From NCBI GenBank assembly GCA_015065365.1, contig SVQL01000004.1, positions 1 to 43,337 on the forward strand: a stretch of DNA of 43,337 nucleotides, read 5' to 3'. The DNA is from Oscillospiraceae bacterium. GTDB lineage: Bacteria; Bacillota; Clostridia; Oscillospirales; CAG-272. Each line of letters starts with the position of its first letter. Within the stretch, counting starts at the first letter, position 1. Below, piece by piece: positions 38,929 to 43,337 of this stretch. The position numbers and the translations under genes were made by a program. A model generated the notes under the pieces. It ran no database searches. It was not told where the DNA came from and saw only the letters and a program-made list of their open reading frames with translations.

Positions 38929-39819
38929 TTATTTTTCGAGTATCATTTTTTCAAGCTCTCTCGCAGGAAGAGAATAGGCATGATTTTTCTTTTTAACAAG
39001 AGAAATTGCTCTGGATGGAAGTTGATTTGCCAGATGAATTCTGTATATCCCTTGTGCTTCTGATGTTTCACTAAAAAAATCCTCGGGAACAAAGCCAATA
39101 CCAAGATTATGTTTGATAAGCGGTATCAGTTGGTCTGCTGTTGCCGCTTCAATATCTGCAGAAAAAGAAAGGCCGTTTCGGGCAAAGTACTTCATGTAAT
39201 ACTCGTAAGTGGATGTTTTGCTGCCAAGAGAAACTATGGGATAGTTGCAAAGCTCGGATAATTCCAACGCGTTACCCTCGGACAGGGAACGAAAAGTCTC
39301 TCCGCAGACAGCTATCTCATTAAATTCCTTTAAGGTTTTTTCGGTAAGCTCAGGCGACGATTCCATAGGAGTTGTCAAAACACAAAGATCGACAAGCCCC
39401 CCTTTTAGCATAGTCAACGCTTGCGGTGTTGACACGTTGATTATTTTTATACGCACTCCGGGGTATTTTGTGCAGTAACGGTTAAGTATCGGTAACAAAA
39501 AGCAACGAAGCGCTATTTCAGTAGCGCCTATAGATACGAACCCTTTTTCCAGGGATTTGTTTGCGATTATTCTTTCCTCTCCTGCTGTGATTTGCTCAAT
39601 AGCCACAGAGATATTTTCATAAAGTTTTTCTCCTTCCTCGGTGAGTGTTACACCTTTTGTTGTTCGCTCAAGAAGAGTACAACCTAAACCGGCTTCCAGA
39701 GATTTTATTGCGCGTGTAAGATTAGGTTGACTGTTAATCAATATATTTGCTGCTTGTGTAAAGCTGCCGCACTTTGCGACGTAATAAAAAATTTTGTAAT
39801 AATCGTAGCTTATATTCAT
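38929..39819 (-). CDS. LysR-family transcriptional regulator
   Basis: YYKIFYYVAKCGSFTQAANILINSQPNLTRAIKSLEAGLGCTLLERTTKGVTLTEEG; start reassigned to 39819. Confidence 0.93.
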   Translation of the reverse strand: MNISYDYYKIFYYVAKCGSFTQAANILINSQPNLTRAIKSLEAGLGCTLLERTTKGVTLTEEGEKLYENISVAIEQITAGEERIIANKSLEKGFVSIGATEIALRCFLLPILNRYCTKYPGVRIKIINVSTPQALTMLKGGLVDLCVLTTPMESSPELTEKTLKEFNEIAVCGETFRSLSEGNALELSELCNYPIVSLGSKTSTYEYYMKYFARNGLSFSADIEAATADQLIPLIKHNLGIGFVPEDFFSETSEAQGIYRIHLANQLPSRAISLVKKKNHAYSLPARELEKMILEK

Positions 39820-39859
39820 TATTTTTCTCCATATCATTTTGATATAATGTTGATGAGTA

Positions 39860-39896
39860 ATATGTATTTTACATATACCTTGATTTGTATTATAAT
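39860..39896 (+). promoter_or_regulatory. promoter with overlapping palindrome in the LysR/membrane protein divergent region
   Basis: Palindrome ATATGTA-TTT-TACATAT (39860-39876); TTTACA (39868-39873), 17 nt, TATAAT (39891-39896). Confidence 0.7.
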
Positions 39897-39940
39897 ATAA
39901 TACGATGAATTTGTCAAGAAAAATTTTTAGGAGAATCTAT

Positions 39941-40297
39941 ATGGAATACTCAACACTTATAAACCTTTTTGAAGCATTTACTATTTTCTGCTTTGGTCTT
40001 TCATGGCCTATATCAATAAGAAAGTCTTACGTTAGCCGTACAGCTAAGGGAAAAAGTCTTTTTTTTGAAGTGTTTTTAATAATCGGATATGCATTTGGAA
40101 TAGCAAGAAAATTTATACAATTGTCTTTCCTTGGAGAAGACGGCTTGTTATTCTATCTTAGTTTTTTCTTCTATATCTTAAATTTCATAGAAATTGGTAT
40201 AGATATAGCGCTGTATTTTCGTAATAAGCGACTTGACAAGCTAGCGTCAATTTCCTCTACTGTATGCAAAACTAAATTTATGGCTACTTCATATTAA
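39941..40297 (+). CDS. small PQ-loop/SemiSWEET-like membrane protein
   Basis: SWPISIRKSYVSRTAKGKSLFFEVFLIIGYAFGIARKF resembles a PQ-loop repeat; hydrophobic helices; start reassigned to 39941. Confidence 0.6.
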   Translation: MEYSTLINLFEAFTIFCFGLSWPISIRKSYVSRTAKGKSLFFEVFLIIGYAFGIARKFIQLSFLGEDGLLFYLSFFFYILNFIEIGIDIALYFRNKRLDKLASISSTVCKTKFMATSY

Positions 40298-40302
40298 GAG
40301 CA

Positions 40303-40353
40303 AAACCTAAAAGCCGATACGGATTTAGAAATTCCGTATCGGCTTTTAGGTTT
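40303..40353. terminator. strong bidirectional terminator
   Basis: aaacctaaaagccgatacgga...tccgtatcggcttttaggttt, 21-bp stem. Confidence 0.85.
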
Positions 40354-40364
40354 GCGCAAATGTG

Positions 40365-40769
40365 CTATCCGTCATAATCCTCAATTATTGAATTCAATTG
40401 CTTTTCACCTACTACATCAAAGCCTTCTTCAAGTATTCGTTTATCCGCTTCGGGAAGTGTTTTTACGTATACTTCTAAAACCTTGATAAGTGTTCCGTTT
40501 TTATCGAAAATACCTATTTTACCCATATACTCATGTACAGTATATATTTTTTCTGTATCGGGTGCCTCCGTGTCGGATTCTTGCGGCTCGTCCTTTACCA
40601 CGTAAACGTATTCGGTCTGTATTAATTTTTCCTCAGTTACGATCTCGTCTGTATTTGAAGAATGAAATGTGAGCCACAAAGAAATAACAAGTATCGCAAG
40701 CATAAGTATAGCATATATTGCTGTTATTTTTAAAACAAAATTTATTTTATTACAGTTAGAGCTTTTCAT
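40365..40769 (-). CDS. membrane-anchored protein with BofC C-terminal-like domain
   Basis: N-terminal TM; YTVHEYMGKIGIFDKNGTLIKVLEVYVKTLPEADKRILEEGFDVVGEKQLNSIIEDYDG resembles BofC C-terminal domain. Confidence 0.65.
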   Translation of the reverse strand: MKSSNCNKINFVLKITAIYAILMLAILVISLWLTFHSSNTDEIVTEEKLIQTEYVYVVKDEPQESDTEAPDTEKIYTVHEYMGKIGIFDKNGTLIKVLEVYVKTLPEADKRILEEGFDVVGEKQLNSIIEDYDG

Positions 40770-40872
40770 ATTATCTCTCCGTATTTTTTATATTATTGTT
40801 TCAGTAAAAATCATAAATTATACCGATTTGTGCAATAATATACGAGGATATATTTTTTATTTGGGAGAAAAT

Positions 40873-43332
40873 ATGGTAAAAGTGGTATTTGTGAAAATAA
40901 TAAAAGTTTTATTGATAATACTTATTGTACTCGGTATTATGCTTACGGTTGTAGGCATTTCCTTTGCAATATACGTTGACAGATACGTTGAAAAGAGCAT
41001 TGATGAGAGCATGTTTTATATTGTCGGAGCTGATTCTCAAACAAAAATATATTATTATGAGTATGAGGACAGAGTAAACAGAGTGGGGGAAGCAGTTGAG
41101 CTTTCTGAGGCTTTGTACGGTGGGTACAGAAGCAAATACGTGTCTTACGGTCAAATTCCCGAAGATTTAAAAAATGCATTCGTCAGTATCGAAGACAAAA
41201 GATTTTATAAGCATAAGGGCGTTGACTGGTTTAGAACATTATCCGCAGGCGTAAATTACTATTTGAAATTCAGTGATAGCTACGGAGGCTCTACGATAAC
41301 TCAACAGCTAATTAAAAACGTTACGGATAAGGACGAATATTCATTTCAAAGAAAAATTCAGGAGATATTTTGGGCGCTCGATCTTGAAACAAAGATGGAT
41401 AAAAACGAAATACTTGAATTGTATTTGAATATCATAAATCTTTCGCAGGGGTGCTATGGGGTCGGAGCGGCATCGGAATATTATTTTTCAAAGGATGTTT
41501 CGGAGCTTACGCTCTCTGAATGTGCTTGTATCGCGGCAATTACAAACAGCCCTACCTACTACGATCCAATAAAAAATCCCGAAAATAACAATAGGAGAAG
41601 ATTGCTGATCCTCACTCAAATGTATGAGCTAGGATATATAAGTGAGGTAGAATACACGACCGCAAAAAACGAGCAAACGGTGCTAAACGTAAAGGAGAGC
41701 GGTGCAGAGACGGCAATTAACTCCTGGTACGTTGACATGGTCGTAGAGGACGTTATGAATGACCTTATGAGCACCTACGGATATAGCCGTCCTATGGCAA
41801 GTCTTGTAGTATATACGGGAGGGCTTAAAATATACACAGTTATGGATCCCGACGTACAAGAAACGCTTGAAGAATACTATAAAGATCTATCTAACTTTTC
41901 GGTTGGAAAAGCGGATGCGCCGCAGTCCTCAATGATAGTAATTGATCCAAAAACGGGAGATATACTCGGTGTTGCGGGAGCGGTTGGTGAAAAGAACGCG
42001 AACCGAATACAGAATTATGCGACGTATACGGTACGTCCCGCAGGCTCGGTAATAAAGCCGCTGTCCGTTTATGCACCGGCGATGGAGTCGGGAATAATTA
42101 CGTGGTCGAGCGTGTATGACGATACCCCTGTAAATTTTGGCAATTATAATCTTGACAAGGAAAAGGGAAATATCGTTCAACCCGTGGCGTGGCCGAAAAA
42201 TGCAAACGGAACGTATAGAGGGCTGACTAACGTAAACTACGCCATCGAGCATTCAATAAATACGGTTACGGTCAAGGTGCTCGAGGACCTTGGACTCGAG
42301 TCGTCTTTTGATTTTCTTTACGAAAAGCTTAAAATGAAAAGCCTGATAACTACGAAAACACTAGATAACGGAAGTGTTATTACGGATAAGGATTACGCGG
42401 CCTTGGCACTCGGACAATTCAACTACGGCGTTACCGTACGCGAAATAACTGCGGCATATTCAATTTTCGCAAATGACGGTATATATAACAACTACCGTTC
42501 GTATTACGTTGTTACAGATTCACACGACGAGCATGTCCTCGAAAATAAGTATCACGGAGAAGCGGTCATAAGCGAGGAAAACTCGGATATTATGACAATG
42601 ATGCTTCAAAACGTGGTCGCAAACGGAACGGCAACAGATATAACACTTGACAAAAGCGTCAGCTGCGCGGGGAAAACGGGAACGACACAAAACAAAAACG
42701 ATCTTTGGTATATAGGTTACACTCCATATTTTATTGGCGGTGTTTGGCTTGGATACGAATATCCAAAGCCACTTAGTGATTATTCGAGCAATATTTGCAT
42801 AAAGATATGGGATGATATAATGAAAGAGCTTCACTTCGAGTATATTTCAGAGGGAAATGTTCTTGATTTTTCGGTTAGTGATAATATAGTAGAGTGTGAG
42901 TATTGCGTAGATTCGGGGAAGCTTATGACAACAGCTTGCCGTCAAGACCCGAGAGGTGGGAGAAGTGAAAAGGGATATTTTGTAAAGGGAACAGTTCCTA
43001 CCGAGCCTTGCGACAGACATGTTTCTGTTTCTTACGATTCTTTAAGCGGCGGTGTGGTCGTCGGGGAATGTACGGATAACGTAATCAAAGTAGGACTTAT
43101 AAAGGTGGAAAGAAACTTTCCAATACAAATATACGTTACCGACGCGCAATATACTTGGCGTGATATCGGCAAGGATGTTCTTCCCGAAACAGCACCAACG
43201 CTTCCGTTTTATAATAATCTTTTGAAGAAGGACACGTTTTCGGGAATAAGTCGCACGGATAAACAATATAACAGAGCATGCAGGGAGCATTTTAACTATA
43301 TTGAATGGAAGAAAAAGCAAGAAAGCGGCTGA
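40873..43332 (+). CDS. class A penicillin-binding protein (transglycosylase/transpeptidase)
   Basis: GT51 SIEDKRFYKHKGVDW, GGSTITQQLIKN; transpeptidase SVIK, SIN, KTGTT motifs; start reassigned to 40873. Confidence 0.95.
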   Translation: MVKVVFVKIIKVLLIILIVLGIMLTVVGISFAIYVDRYVEKSIDESMFYIVGADSQTKIYYYEYEDRVNRVGEAVELSEALYGGYRSKYVSYGQIPEDLKNAFVSIEDKRFYKHKGVDWFRTLSAGVNYYLKFSDSYGGSTITQQLIKNVTDKDEYSFQRKIQEIFWALDLETKMDKNEILELYLNIINLSQGCYGVGAASEYYFSKDVSELTLSECACIAAITNSPTYYDPIKNPENNNRRRLLILTQMYELGYISEVEYTTAKNEQTVLNVKESGAETAINSWYVDMVVEDVMNDLMSTYGYSRPMASLVVYTGGLKIYTVMDPDVQETLEEYYKDLSNFSVGKADAPQSSMIVIDPKTGDILGVAGAVGEKNANRIQNYATYTVRPAGSVIKPLSVYAPAMESGIITWSSVYDDTPVNFGNYNLDKEKGNIVQPVAWPKNANGTYRGLTNVNYAIEHSINTVTVKVLEDLGLESSFDFLYEKLKMKSLITTKTLDNGSVITDKDYAALALGQFNYGVTVREITAAYSIFANDGIYNNYRSYYVVTDSHDEHVLENKYHGEAVISEENSDIMTMMLQNVVANGTATDITLDKSVSCAGKTGTTQNKNDLWYIGYTPYFIGGVWLGYEYPKPLSDYSSNICIKIWDDIMKELHFEYISEGNVLDFSVSDNIVECEYCVDSGKLMTTACRQDPRGGRSEKGYFVKGTVPTEPCDRHVSVSYDSLSGGVVVGECTDNVIKVGLIKVERNFPIQIYVTDAQYTWRDIGKDVLPETAPTLPFYNNLLKKDTFSGISRTDKQYNRACREHFNYIEWKKKQESG

Positions 43333-43337
43333 TTTCA

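Noticed and set aside
40669-40872. N-terminal extension of the PBP ORF
   Set aside because: Overlaps the divergent BofC-like gene and its promoter region; ATG at 40873 has a ribosome binding site (gggagaaa) and precedes the expected TM anchor.

Overview
The window looks like an AT-leaning Clostridia/Firmicutes chromosomal segment, mostly housekeeping and metabolic genes. From left to right it contains: a structured non-coding RNA or leader on the minus strand (about 83-293) with its own sigma-A promoter and a UUCG-loop terminator; a palindromic intergenic repeat; a Crp/Fnr regulator + NMT1/SsuA-type ABC transporter operon; a galactose/alpha-galactoside module (nucleotidyltransferase, galE, galM, GH36/Sip1-like); uxaC; a cysteine synthase; trxB; a class III ribonucleotide reductase (nrdD) with a C-terminal thioredoxin/glutaredoxin-like domain; an O-antigen-ligase-like gene; nrdG; a Na/Pi cotransporter; an XRE regulator; two membrane protein genes; the conserved pyrH-frr-uppS-cdsA-dxr-rseP-ispG-polC run; a secreted membrane-anchored protein; dnaE; a LysR / PQ-loop-like divergent pair; a BofC-C-like protein; and a class A PBP. 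The best candidates for something undescribed are (i) the ~210-nt RNA at 83-293, with a 21-bp closing stem, a possible 8-bp pseudoknot touching its terminator and mutually exclusive helices, and (ii) the nrdD control region, with three NrdR-like boxes at an exact 32-bp period upstream of a consensus promoter. No CRISPR array, transposase, prophage, rRNA or tRNA was recognised. All calls come from reading sequence and motifs only; no database search was run.
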